In this document: positions 48,688 to 57,674 of the stretch, in pieces | Position numbering within the stretch: the first letter of the stretch is position 1 | Layout: each line of letters begins with the position of its first letter | Source: CBDAKK01 sp965196605 | GTDB taxonomy: Bacteria > Spirochaetota > Spirochaetia > WTKD01 > G963693115 | NCBI GenBank assembly: GCA_965196605.1 | Contig: CBDAKK010000004.1 | Span: 1-64,000, forward strand | Reading direction: 5' to 3' | DNA: 64,000 nucleotides | Made by a program: the position numbers and the translations under genes | The notes under the pieces: generated by a model | Told to the model about the DNA's origin: nothing | What the model saw: the letters and a program-made list of their open reading frames with translations, nothing else | Databases searched by the model: none

Positions 48688-49965
48688 TATTCCTATAAAA
48701 GTCCCCGCGGCACTTCCGAGCGTGGTTAAAAAAAACACCAGTAGGGTACGCGTTACCCTGTTTTTGTAGAAAGACTTAAAGTTGAGCTTCATGGTTTGTA
48801 AGTTGGAAATGTCTTCCACACGAGGCTTGCGAAAAAATGCCTCACTTAAGCCCGTGACAAAACCCACCCCAATAAGCGGGTTTATGGAGGTAAGCGGCGC
48901 TGATAAAAATGCAAGTGCCATGGTCAGCGGGTGCGCCCACGCAATAATTGCGCCGAGGAGGCTTAAAGACCCGTTGATGAGATACCATTCTATTATGTTT
49001 TGGGTGCCGCGAGAAGTGCCGCCTTTGTAAAAGCCCCAAATAATAAGTGAAATAACAACCGCGGGCACTATGTACTTTGCAATGTGAAATTTTTTTTGCG
49101 GAACGTGCTCTAATGCTTGTAAACGCTTGTGAAACTCTGCTTGTTTTTCAGCTGAGTCAGCATCCTCTTTTGTTTGCGCTGTTTCGTGCAGTCGTTCAAG
49201 CTGCTTTAAAACACCGGGCACATGGGCAGCCCCGAGTACCGCAAGTATGTGCGAACTCTTACTCTGCATTAATTTCATAGCAAGGTATTCATCACGTTCA
49301 TCAACAAGCACTGCTTTAAGGTTGGGCAAAAACTTTGCAAGCTCTTCCATAACTCCGCCTTGCAAAGACATGGTTTTTAATTCATCAAGCTGTTCTTCAG
49401 ATATTTTTTCGCGTGAGAAAACCATGGTGACGAGTGATGCTAGTATTTTTTGTTTGCCCCAAAATGAAGAACACACCCACGCGCGCTTTAGGGTAATGTC
49501 TGCCGCTCTATCAATAAGCTCACATGGTATTGCAAGGCGTTTGCTTTCTTCCACGGCAGCCAGCATTTCAGAACCCGGAGTTACCTTGAGCATGTCGCCT
49601 AAACGGCGCTGAAATGCCGAAAGTACAAGAGACGACAAAAGCATCATGGCTTTTTTTTGTTTTATTACGGTAAAAATATCCAGCTGTTCAAAGCTCGTAT
49701 CTTTATTAATAAACTTGTTATAGCGCGCTACATCTAATTCCACCGCGACAGCATCAATGCTATGTGTGCTCGCGACATGTCGTACGTCTTCCACACTTTC
49801 CTGCGAAACATGCGCAGTGCCAAGCAGCACAATACGCTTACCCTGCACAGTAACTTCGCGCAGCTCTGGAGTTTTTTTCTCCTGAGAAAGAGTACCTTCT
49901 TCATTCTTATTTTGTTCATCCGCTAAACTTATGTGTAGGGTAATGAGATGCGGTTTATGTTTCAC
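48673..49965 (-). CDS. TraB-family membrane protein
   Basis: 430 residues. After an N-terminal tail, VTVQGKRIVLLGTAHVSQES begins the TraB/PrgY fold. It includes IDAVAVELDVARYNKF, MLAAVEESKRLAIPCELIDR, LVDERDEYLAMKLMQSKSSH and ILAVLGAAHVPGVLKQL, with the G-x-x-H and E pairs seen in TraB/TIKI-type putative metalloproteases. The C-terminal third has four or five membrane helices (IVPAVVISLIIWGFYKG and later). The role may be degradation or inhibition of signalling peptides. The 3' end overlaps the preceding convergent gene by 15 bases. Confidence 0.85.
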   Translation of the reverse strand: MKHKPHLITLHISLADEQNKNEEGTLSQEKKTPELREVTVQGKRIVLLGTAHVSQESVEDVRHVASTHSIDAVAVELDVARYNKFINKDTSFEQLDIFTVIKQKKAMMLLSSLVLSAFQRRLGDMLKVTPGSEMLAAVEESKRLAIPCELIDRAADITLKRAWVCSSFWGKQKILASLVTMVFSREKISEEQLDELKTMSLQGGVMEELAKFLPNLKAVLVDERDEYLAMKLMQSKSSHILAVLGAAHVPGVLKQLERLHETAQTKEDADSAEKQAEFHKRLQALEHVPQKKFHIAKYIVPAVVISLIIWGFYKGGTSRGTQNIIEWYLINGSLSLLGAIIAWAHPLTMALAFLSAPLTSINPLIGVGFVTGLSEAFFRKPRVEDISNLQTMKLNFKSFYKNRVTRTLLVFFLTTLGSAAGTFIGILFLL

Positions 49966-50042
49966 AAAAAACTCCGTAGCTAAATATATTAAAAGTGTAA
50001 TTTTATTATAGTAAGAAGTAGCATTGACTATGCATCCACCTT

Positions 50043-51956
50043 ATGAATAAATATTATTTTGTTTTTCCACTTTTATATTGCGTAATTATGATAGCGCTAC
50101 TTTTCAACTACGTCTCACGAGAGCGGCAGACAGTTTTGAAATGGGGAGAACTCTCGCTTGCCGTAAACAAGCAGGCGCAGTTAGAAACGACTGATAAGAA
50201 TATGCTTCCCGCGGAGGGTATTGCCGTGCAAAGCGCAAAAGTGCGGCTTGGGAAAATACAGTTTTCTTTTAATCCATCAAGCTACATAAACGCATATAAC
50301 ACGCAACTCTTGTTGAACAAAATAGTACCGCTTGCCTCGCAAAGTGGATTTTCACTTTTATTTGGAGCGCCCGCTTCGTCTTCTTTGCAAAACACAGAGG
50401 CTGAGGCACGTGCATTAAATTCACACGCCATTACCATGACCTTCCAAGTCAATGAAATTTTCAAAGACGAAATAATCGTCTCCATTCATTCCAAAGACCA
50501 GCAAGCTCATATTTCATTTACAGCACCCTTTGATACGCACTCTACAAAGTCTGTGAGCACTGCGCCTGAAAGTTCCATACAAACTCTTTCCATTTCCGCG
50601 CCTCGAGGGCGCACATATGCACTAAGAATATTGGGGGAGGGACAGTTTAAAAAGTCAAAGGGGCGCTGGGTCATAACAACACAATCTAAGTATACGGTAA
50701 TGCGCTATGGAAACACGCAAACAAATGGCTTTAAAACCATAGAGCGCATGCCAATAATATCCAATGCAATTAGAAATGACTCCAAGCGCGCAGTAGCAAC
50801 CTATATAGAAAAAGCATATCGTGGATGGACAAAAACGCGATACGATGATAAAACTGCAACCTACTTACATCCTGAAGGGGTCTATGGTTTTTCAGAGCAA
50901 GCGCTCATAGCCTCTTTTGCAGAAGCAAAAAAGCGCGGCGACTTCATAGGCAAGCGTCTTACCTTTGATAGAATTGCACACCTGTATCGCAACGCACGCA
51001 CATGGCGGAGCGCCGCCTTGCGTTTTGAAAACCCTGTCGAAATATCTCACTACATGCGGAATATACAAAACACACAAAGTAGCGTTAGACAGTCCATGCA
51101 AGAAAAAAATTACGTGTTATTGCTGGATATTACACTTATGGAAACCACGCATGCATTTTTTGAAACGAGGGCTCAAAGAGAACTTTTGTCATTTATACAC
51201 GGTATGCCTTCCTCCGCGCTTTCACCACAAATTGCGGCGTCACTCTTAATACAGTACAGCATGAGTTCTTGGACTGAATTTAGGGAGCGCATTGCAGAAA
51301 AAAAGTCGGTGTTGGAGCAGATTATTTTAGAAAATATAACCGTAGCAAATGCGGGCTATTTGTTACGACAAAACGCGAATGAACTAACGGTGTTTTACTC
51401 CGTGATAGCAGGGCAGTACCTCGCAAATTTTGGCGCAACCAATTCCATAAAAAATATAGGACATCGCATGATAGTAACCGCGCTGAGTTTATCTGACGAG
51501 TTTGGGTTTTTGCCTAGAATATACGTACTAAAAAACAAAACGACTTTTTCCCTCGGCTTCATAACTCCAGAAATGTTCTACCATGTGCTTGTAAATAACC
51601 CGTACTACCCGCACACTGACCACAGTGCGTACGACACGCAAGCAGTGTCCACGTCTATAGTGCCACAAAGCGACGAAGCAAATTTGGTAATATTTGCAAC
51701 CGCACCACACAAAACAAGCTTTGCAACAAAGCGCATACACATAGACATAGACATTCCCAATGCGGACACAACACAATACGTTTTTATACTGCAAGTACCG
51801 AAGCCAAAAAACATATACGCATTTGACACCTTGTGGTCCGGCGAATATTTTATTAGCAAGACCTCGCGCGCAGTGTACTACGACGCTAAAAACAAAATTG
51901 CGGTAATAAAAATAAACAGTAAAAAAAAGACAGAGCGTATTTCTTTTTTATACTAA
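50043..51956 (+). CDS. Large uncharacterised envelope protein
   Basis: 637 residues. One N-terminal hydrophobic segment (YYFVFPLLYCVIMIALLFNY), then an extracytoplasmic protein with an OstA/LptC-like beta-rich first part (LGKIQFSFNPSSYINAYNTQ, RGRTYALRILGEGQFKKSKG). A helical middle (VATYIEKAYRGWTKTRYDDK) and a beta C-terminal domain (HIDIDIPNADTTQYVFILQV) follow. I recognise no family with confidence. It may be a spirochaete-specific conserved protein. Membrane anchored, no lipobox. Confidence 0.7.
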   Translation: MNKYYFVFPLLYCVIMIALLFNYVSRERQTVLKWGELSLAVNKQAQLETTDKNMLPAEGIAVQSAKVRLGKIQFSFNPSSYINAYNTQLLLNKIVPLASQSGFSLLFGAPASSSLQNTEAEARALNSHAITMTFQVNEIFKDEIIVSIHSKDQQAHISFTAPFDTHSTKSVSTAPESSIQTLSISAPRGRTYALRILGEGQFKKSKGRWVITTQSKYTVMRYGNTQTNGFKTIERMPIISNAIRNDSKRAVATYIEKAYRGWTKTRYDDKTATYLHPEGVYGFSEQALIASFAEAKKRGDFIGKRLTFDRIAHLYRNARTWRSAALRFENPVEISHYMRNIQNTQSSVRQSMQEKNYVLLLDITLMETTHAFFETRAQRELLSFIHGMPSSALSPQIAASLLIQYSMSSWTEFRERIAEKKSVLEQIILENITVANAGYLLRQNANELTVFYSVIAGQYLANFGATNSIKNIGHRMIVTALSLSDEFGFLPRIYVLKNKTTFSLGFITPEMFYHVLVNNPYYPHTDHSAYDTQAVSTSIVPQSDEANLVIFATAPHKTSFATKRIHIDIDIPNADTTQYVFILQVPKPKNIYAFDTLWSGEYFISKTSRAVYYDAKNKIAVIKINSKKKTERISFLY

Positions 51957-51972
51957 TCTTAAGATACAAGGC

Positions 51973-52617
51973 ATGCGTAATGCGCATAGTGTAAAATTGA
52001 GAGTAACACGGATGAGTATTTTTTACATATTAAACCTGTGCGGTGTTATTTCGTTTTCAATTTCTGGAGCATTAAAGGCACTTAACCACAAATTAGACAT
52101 CTTAGGAGTTCTCATTCTCGGCATCATCACAGCAGTGGGCGGTGGGGTAATACGCGATGTAACGCTTAATTTGTTTCCATCAATATTTCTCGACAACGCG
52201 GCACTCGTCCTTGCAATTCTTGCATCATTGCTTGCCTTTGCCGTTGGTGCGCACATACACAAAAGAAAAAAACTCATCGCGTATTTTGATGCTTTGGGAC
52301 TTGCAATATTTTGTGCGCTCGGCGGTGAGCTTGCCACGCAACAAGAGAACATTTCGCTTTCCAGCATTATTTTTACAAGCGTTATTACGGGCACCGGCGG
52401 CGGAGTCTTGCGCGATGTATTAGTAGGCGAGGTGCCTTTTATTTTGAAAAAAGACGTGTATGCAACCTTGTGTATTGCGGGCGCAATATTGTATTACGTC
52501 TTGCTGCAATACATTCCACTTGTTTCTGTGCGCATGTATATAGTAAGCGCCGCAGTATTCATTGCCCGCGCCATTGCAATACGCTTTGAGCTTTCATTAC
52601 CAAAGGGTTCTTTGTAG
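51973..52617 (+). CDS. TRIC/UPF0126-family cation channel
   Basis: About 201-214 residues; the ATG at 52012 (MSIFYILNLCGVISFSISGA) is the likely start. Seven membrane helices form two repeats, each with a G-G-G-x-x-R-D motif (AVGGGVIRDVTLN and GTGGGVLRDVLVGEVPFIL). This is the bacterial TRIC channel/YadS pattern, trimeric potassium-permeable channels. It follows the large envelope protein by 16 bases and may be co-transcribed. Confidence 0.9.
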   Translation: MRNAHSVKLRVTRMSIFYILNLCGVISFSISGALKALNHKLDILGVLILGIITAVGGGVIRDVTLNLFPSIFLDNAALVLAILASLLAFAVGAHIHKRKKLIAYFDALGLAIFCALGGELATQQENISLSSIIFTSVITGTGGGVLRDVLVGEVPFILKKDVYATLCIAGAILYYVLLQYIPLVSVRMYIVSAAVFIARAIAIRFELSLPKGSL

Positions 52618-52668
52618 CCGTTTAGTCTTGCGCCCGTTAGGTGGACTGAGTATTAAACAAAAACACAC

Positions 52669-53265
52669 CTACTCAAGTTGTAACCTTGAGCGCAACGCAT
52701 GTGCTATGGTAACTTTATCCACATACTCAAAATGCGCACCCATGGGTATGCCGTGCGCTATGCGCGTAAAGGAAATTTTTGCCTGTTTTTCATTGCACAT
52801 TTCGTAAATATAGCGCGCGGTAGTCTCTCCCTCTATGGTTGAATTTGTGGCAAGAATCACTTCAGTAACCAAGCCCGAATTTATTTTTTGTTCAAGCGCG
52901 CCCATACGGAGTTGTTCAGGTCCCACGCCATCTAAAGGAGAAATTAAGCCCCCCAATACGTGGTAAAGCCCAAAATAAGACTGGCTTCCTTCTAGCGCGG
53001 TAATGTCCTGCGGATGCGCGACCACGCACAGCTGGTGTGTCTGCCGCTTTGCATCACTACAAATTTCGCACAGTTCGGCATCGGTAAAATTTCCACACGC
53101 GCTGCAAGGGCGTATGCTCCTGTGCAAGTCTTCAAGTTCTTGTGCAAGTTGCTTGCTTAAGGACGGTGTCTCTTTTAATAAAAAATACACAAAACGCAAT
53201 GCTGTTTTTTTCCCCACGCCGGGAAAACGCGCAAGCAATTGTGAAAGCATTTCTATTTTATTCAT
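52669..53265 (-). CDS. recR: Recombination protein RecR
   Basis: 198 residues. A helix-hairpin-helix (LARFPGVGKKTALRFVYFLL), the zinc finger C-x2-C-x-n-C-x2-C (PCSACGNFTDAELCEICSD), a Toprim domain (LCVVAHPQDITALEGSQSYF) and a C-terminal FTRIAHGIPMGAHFEYVDKV are intact. RecR works with RecO/RecF in single-strand gap repair. It overlaps the dnaX stop by eight bases. The small ybaB gene often found between dnaX and recR is absent here. Confidence 0.95.
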   Translation of the reverse strand: MNKIEMLSQLLARFPGVGKKTALRFVYFLLKETPSLSKQLAQELEDLHRSIRPCSACGNFTDAELCEICSDAKRQTHQLCVVAHPQDITALEGSQSYFGLYHVLGGLISPLDGVGPEQLRMGALEQKINSGLVTEVILATNSTIEGETTARYIYEMCNEKQAKISFTRIAHGIPMGAHFEYVDKVTIAHALRSRLQLE

Positions 53266-54895
53266 GCGCTTTTACCGAGCCACCAAAAATATTGAGTACT
53301 GACTTAATATCTTCTGAATACGCTTCCTTGTCGCTTTCATCAGCATTGGCATGCGCACGCTCTTGTGGCAGTTGCCGCGCTTTATTCTTACCGCTACCAA
53401 GTGCGGGGGCTTCTTGCAGCACAGCCTCCACAGCAAAGTCCTCACCGTATATCTGTTTCACCGCATGGGTAATCTTTTCCTGCTCCTTTTGAAAGGTAGA
53501 AAACGCAAATGCATCTGAGAAAGCACAGTGCAACACAGCTTCGTCTTTTTGTATGCGCACGCTGTCGAGAATAACCAGAAGCCGCTCATCCTGCTTTGCT
53601 AAGACATCGAGTACCTTCGTCCACATGGCATCATCCACACTTTCATCAGTGTTTTCAACAGGGCTCTCCGCAACTTTGCTTACTCCATGCGCACTGTCAA
53701 TTTTTTCTGCGTCTTGGTCTTGTGCAAGCGCATGCGGTAGAGGCGCATTCTGCAAATCCTCGAGACGTTCAACCAGCTCTGTAGGTGAGACGTAACGAGA
53801 AAGTTCACAGAGCAAGGCAAAGGCAAGCTCAACCTCAAAGCGCTGATTAGTGGTGTAGCGTATGTTGCGGTAACACTCAAGCAGCAAAGACAAGGCGCGT
53901 TCTATTTGCACACTTGTGAGGCTCTCATGCACCGCGGCATCAAACTGCGACAAGCCGTAGCCAAGCAAGGAGGTGGAAGCTATGCCCGCCTTAATGAACA
54001 AAATATTTCTCACATACTCACTTGCTTCAAGCACAATATGCTCTGAAGAGACGCCACTTGCATATAAAGTGTCTATGAAAGACAGTGCTTCTTTTTTTTC
54101 ACCTCTCACGCAATGCAAAAACAAGCCATTCAGCGCGCTCATGCCAATAAGCCCTATGTGTTTTTTTATTCCCTCAAGCGTTACCGACTGCCCACTAAAA
54201 GCACAAACTTGGTCAAAAAGCATGTACGCGTCTCTCATCGAGCCGTCCGCCTCTTTTGCAATCCATATCAGGGCATCATTTTCGGCGCTTATCTTCTGCG
54301 CTGTGCACAGCTCTGAGAGCTTGTCCACAATGTTTTGTATACTAATGCGCTTAAAAGCAAACTGCTGGCAACGTGAGCGTATGGTGGCAGGCACTTTATG
54401 TAGTTCGGTGGTTGCAAAAATAAACACAACGTATTCCGGCGGCTCTTCTATGGTTTTTAAAAGGGCATTAAAAGCGCTGTTAGAAAGCATGTGCACTTCG
54501 TCTATAATGTACACCTTGTACAAAAACTGCACGGGCTTGTAGCGTATTTCATCCCTAATGCTGCGTATGTTCTCGACACTGGTGTAGGACGCTCCATCTA
54601 TTTCTATCACATCCAGCGAACGCCCGTGGCGTATGTCATCGCTTCCATCGTAGTGCAGTTGTGATGTGTCACTGCCACTGGGACGATTGAGCGCAAGTGC
54701 AAGAAGGCGCGCGGCAGAAGTTTTGCCGACCCCGCGGGGCCCGCTAAACAAATAAGCGTGCGCACCCTGCGCGGTGTTAAGGCTTCCTAAGAGCGTGTTT
54801 ATTACAAAATCTTGTCCAGTAAGTTCGGCAAATGATTGAGGACGTAGCTTGTTGGCAGTCGATTCATACGGTGCGTGCATGCTACTATTGTACAT
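53258..54895 (-). CDS. dnaX: DNA polymerase III gamma/tau subunit, zinc module degenerate
   Basis: 545 residues. PQSFAELTGQDFVINTLLGS, Walker A GPRGVGKTS at 52-60, YIIDEVHMLSNSAFNALLKT (Walker B), sensor IFATTELHKVPATIRSRCQQ and the long C-terminal tau-like region are typical. The zinc-binding loop after Walker A, which normally holds four cysteines before G-R-x-L-D-V-I-E-I-D, reads LNRPSGSDTSQLHYDGSDDI and has none. The motor and lid are otherwise normal, so it should still load clamps. RecR follows in the same transcript. Confidence 0.93.
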   Translation of the reverse strand: MYNSSMHAPYESTANKLRPQSFAELTGQDFVINTLLGSLNTAQGAHAYLFSGPRGVGKTSAARLLALALNRPSGSDTSQLHYDGSDDIRHGRSLDVIEIDGASYTSVENIRSIRDEIRYKPVQFLYKVYIIDEVHMLSNSAFNALLKTIEEPPEYVVFIFATTELHKVPATIRSRCQQFAFKRISIQNIVDKLSELCTAQKISAENDALIWIAKEADGSMRDAYMLFDQVCAFSGQSVTLEGIKKHIGLIGMSALNGLFLHCVRGEKKEALSFIDTLYASGVSSEHIVLEASEYVRNILFIKAGIASTSLLGYGLSQFDAAVHESLTSVQIERALSLLLECYRNIRYTTNQRFEVELAFALLCELSRYVSPTELVERLEDLQNAPLPHALAQDQDAEKIDSAHGVSKVAESPVENTDESVDDAMWTKVLDVLAKQDERLLVILDSVRIQKDEAVLHCAFSDAFAFSTFQKEQEKITHAVKQIYGEDFAVEAVLQEAPALGSGKNKARQLPQERAHANADESDKEAYSEDIKSVLNIFGGSVKAHE

Positions 54896-54970
54896 TCACG
54901 TAAAACTTTTTACGCAAGAGCGCGCAAAGCCGTGAATGTTATTACAAAAATAGGGCTATATGCCGTACAA

Positions 54971-55360
54971 TTAGCGCTTTGAAAATTGAAATTTCTTGCG
55001 CGCACCGGGTTGTCCATACTTTTTACGTTCAACCATTCTCGAATCGCGTGTTAGCAAATCGTGCTCACGCAGTGTGTCGCGAAGTTGCGCATCAGACTCC
55101 ACCAGTGCGCGCGCAATACCAAGTGATATGGCATCCGACTGGCTTGACGTACCACCGCCTGAAACACGAATAACTGCGTCCCACTGGTCGGCTTGATTCA
55201 CAACCTTCAAGGGGCGCACGGCATCGAGTATGAGTTCTTGTCTACAAAGTAACGATTCAACGCTGTGTTTTTTATTTATAGATATTTTGCCCTTTCCACG
55301 GCGCAAAAACACGCGGGCTATAGACGTCTTGCGTCTTCCTACTCCAATGTATTGTTCCAT
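54971..55360 (-). CDS. rpsI: Ribosomal protein S9
   Basis: 129 residues. YIGVGRRKTSIARVFLRRGK at the start, VRVSGGGTSSQSDAISLGIA and the basic tail ending KKFQFSKR, which reaches the P-site tRNA, are diagnostic. It follows rplM in the universal L13-S9 operon with no gap. Confidence 0.97.
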   Translation of the reverse strand: MEQYIGVGRRKTSIARVFLRRGKGKISINKKHSVESLLCRQELILDAVRPLKVVNQADQWDAVIRVSGGGTSSQSDAISLGIARALVESDAQLRDTLREHDLLTRDSRMVERKKYGQPGARKKFQFSKR

Positions 55361-55801
55361 TTATTTTACCTCAAATGGTACGGGTTTTTGCGCAGCATGC
55401 GTGTGCTCTGCATCAGCAAAAACCTTTAAGTTTGTGAATAATTTTCTTCCGAGACTATTTTTTGGCAACATAAGCCGCACCGCTTGCTCAAGGGGAAAAC
55501 AAGGCTTGCGCTCCACCACGTCTTTAAAGTTTTCTTCGCGCAATGATCCAGGGTAGCCGCTATGGCGGTAATACATTTTTTGATCACGCTTTTGTCCCGT
55601 AAGTTTTACATGACGGGCATTGACAACGATAACGTAATCACCCACCTCTTGGTGCGGTGTAAATTCTACTTTGTGCTTCCCACGCAGTAAGTGCGCCGCG
55701 GCAACTGCTACTTTGCCCAAGACCAAGTCCTTTGCGTCTATAACATGCCAATTGCGAGTTACATCCCTTGGGTTCACAAATATTGTTTTTTCTACAATCA
55801 T
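55361..55801 (-). CDS. rplM: Ribosomal protein L13
   Basis: 146 residues. IFVNPRDVTRNWHVIDAKDL, DYVIVVNARHVKLTGQKRDQ, YRHSGYPGSLREENF and LPKNSLGRKLFTNLKVFADA match L13. First gene of the rplM-rpsI operon. The 218 bp upstream carry a hairpin repeat and presumably the promoter. Confidence 0.97.
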   Translation of the reverse strand: MIVEKTIFVNPRDVTRNWHVIDAKDLVLGKVAVAAAHLLRGKHKVEFTPHQEVGDYVIVVNARHVKLTGQKRDQKMYYRHSGYPGSLREENFKDVVERKPCFPLEQAVRLMLPKNSLGRKLFTNLKVFADAEHTHAAQKPVPFEVK

Positions 55802-55889
55802 AATTATTCCATATAACGATTATTTTAAATAGGTAAAGATATTGTATATAAAGCGCCGAGCATTGTCAAACGAATAGAGCGTGAAAAAC

Positions 55890-55989
55890 AATAGTAAAAA
55901 AGCAATATCGACATTGCTTTTTTACTATTTATTGGCACACCTTGATTTCCAAACTCCTGCTCAGCACTTTTCTGTTGCACGCAGCCATT
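55890..55989. repeat. Intergenic hairpin repeat, copy 1
   Basis: AATAGTAAAAAAGCAAT (55890-55906) and its exact complement (55913-55929) form a 17-bp stem with a 6-base loop and T-rich flanks, which could stop the metzincin transcript reading leftward. Thirty bases identical to part of it recur at 57561. A second block, TCAGCACTTTTCTGTTGCAC then GCAGCCATTT (55961-55990), recurs with a few changes at 59789. Confidence 0.8.
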
Positions 55990-56020
55990 TGAATTCACCT
56001 TGAACGGTAATCTACTTCCC

Positions 56021-57481
56021 CTAATAGGAGTGGCATTCCAGCATAAAAGGCTGCTTCATCATGCGCAACATATCCCTCGGAAGAGGATCATTAGGCCGCT
56101 TACTGAGTGCCCTGGCAATTCTGAACTGCGTAAGCACGTATATAAGCATTGACGCCGTTGCTCCAGCCTGATTGTAAGGATAAAAACGCATAGTTTTGTC
56201 TTCTACAAAAACTTTTCGAGCATAATTATTAAATATATGATCGAAACCCAACTTATCTAATTTTGGTCGAACAAGAGTACTACCACCACTATGACCATAT
56301 CCTACCGCGTGTGCCATCTCATGAAAAAATATCTGAAAAATGCGTCTCTCGAAACCTTTAGCATCCCCCTTATAATATCGTAATTGGTTATTTTCCCAAT
56401 CCTTCATAACAGTAAAATTTACAGAAACTACTTCACCCCCTCCTAATCCTGCGTCGCTTTTAGATTTGAAAAGCCTTAAGCTAATCTCTTTTTTTTCTAT
56501 GAACTTTTTATACACTAATTCAGGATCTAACAATTCTTGTCCCTTAACAGTGCTACCATCACGCATTGTATAATCCTTAATGTTATCTACTAAACCAATA
56601 TTTAGGCTTCGAAACCTACGTATATTATCGTTTTTTTTGCTAGCTATTTCTTCTGCAGTTATATTACGAAATTCAGTACCATGTTTATCTTTGGAAATAA
56701 TCATTTTTTCCTTTAATACAGTTTTATAATCAGCTTCACTGAGAACGTCTCCCCGATCATATCTGTTGCCATTAACCACTACTAGATGAGTGCTGCCTAG
56801 GATGGAGCAATTACCGGCTTGACAGTCGCTATCCGAAAAAACCGTTCTCTGTGCTTCTTTCAGTTTCTTCTTAAGCCCATCACTCGCAAAAAGAAGCGCA
56901 TAATTATACATTAAAGAAGCATATCCTCTTGCTTGTACAGCATTAATTGGATACTCAAATTTTGCATCGTCAGATCCTTTTGGATGATTTTCTATACCTG
57001 TGATTTCCCATTGTAATTTTTTTAGCGAGTCTAATTCTACTTGATCTTTCTGAGAAAAATTCACTTTTGCGGTTTTAAGAGTTGCACTCGCTGGTGGAGA
57101 GATTTCATAAGTCCTAAAAGGACAGATAGCATGATCTAATTTCAATTTTGTTTTGTCAACAGTCATGTCAATATTAGTAAAAAAACTACGCGGTGATAAG
57201 TTTTGAATTATTAGTGTACCATTATCTACTTTAGAAGATACTGTTTCACTTACTTTCCAACCCCGATAATACGTAATAAAATTACCATTTATTTTGTTGA
57301 TAGGTGTAAGAAATTCATCTGTAGACTTAACAACCATATCTTCTGGCTTAACAGTATTGAATGTAATGGTAGTGTCTTTAACGTCGCTCTCAGTGTCATA
57401 TGTTAGGTTCTCAAGAGAACAACTATAAAAAACACCACTTATTACTAATAGCGCTATTGTTTTGTTAACATTAAATTTCAT
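56021..57481 (-). CDS. Lipoprotein with metzincin-type zinc site
   Basis: 486 residues. A signal peptide with FYSC at 18-21 suggests lipidation at cysteine 21. A long unrecognised region (22-380) follows. At 387-397 the sequence HEMAHAVGYGH gives H-E-x-x-H-x-x-G-x-x-H, the metzincin zinc site. No clear met-turn is recognised, though TASMLIYVLTQFRIA follows at a possible distance. It is probably a surface or periplasmic zinc protease. The gene is AT-richer than its neighbours and is bracketed by two copies of the hairpin repeat, suggesting acquisition as a unit. Confidence 0.8.
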   Translation of the reverse strand: MKFNVNKTIALLVISGVFYSCSLENLTYDTESDVKDTTITFNTVKPEDMVVKSTDEFLTPINKINGNFITYYRGWKVSETVSSKVDNGTLIIQNLSPRSFFTNIDMTVDKTKLKLDHAICPFRTYEISPPASATLKTAKVNFSQKDQVELDSLKKLQWEITGIENHPKGSDDAKFEYPINAVQARGYASLMYNYALLFASDGLKKKLKEAQRTVFSDSDCQAGNCSILGSTHLVVVNGNRYDRGDVLSEADYKTVLKEKMIISKDKHGTEFRNITAEEIASKKNDNIRRFRSLNIGLVDNIKDYTMRDGSTVKGQELLDPELVYKKFIEKKEISLRLFKSKSDAGLGGGEVVSVNFTVMKDWENNQLRYYKGDAKGFERRIFQIFFHEMAHAVGYGHSGGSTLVRPKLDKLGFDHIFNNYARKVFVEDKTMRFYPYNQAGATASMLIYVLTQFRIARALSKRPNDPLPRDMLRMMKQPFMLECHSY

Positions 57482-57560
57482 AAAATAAACCTCACTTAAA
57501 TATATTTAATTAAATTGTATATCGCAGTTAGTTTCATGTCAATTAAATTACATTAAAATT

Positions 57561-57600
57561 ACAATAGTAAAAAAGCAATATCGACATTGCCCTTACTATT
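57561..57600. repeat. Intergenic hairpin repeat, copy 2
   Basis: The first 30 bases (57561-57590) equal part of copy 1; the right arm is shortened by two bases (ATTGCCCTTACTATT). It lies just past the 3' end of the phosphomutase gene and upstream of the metzincin gene. Confidence 0.8.
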
Positions 57601-57674
57601 GCAAATTATATATAGTATGAAAACTGCAACATAGTTTCCGTATTGTGAAAAACTGCCTAGTACAAAGCCGTAAT

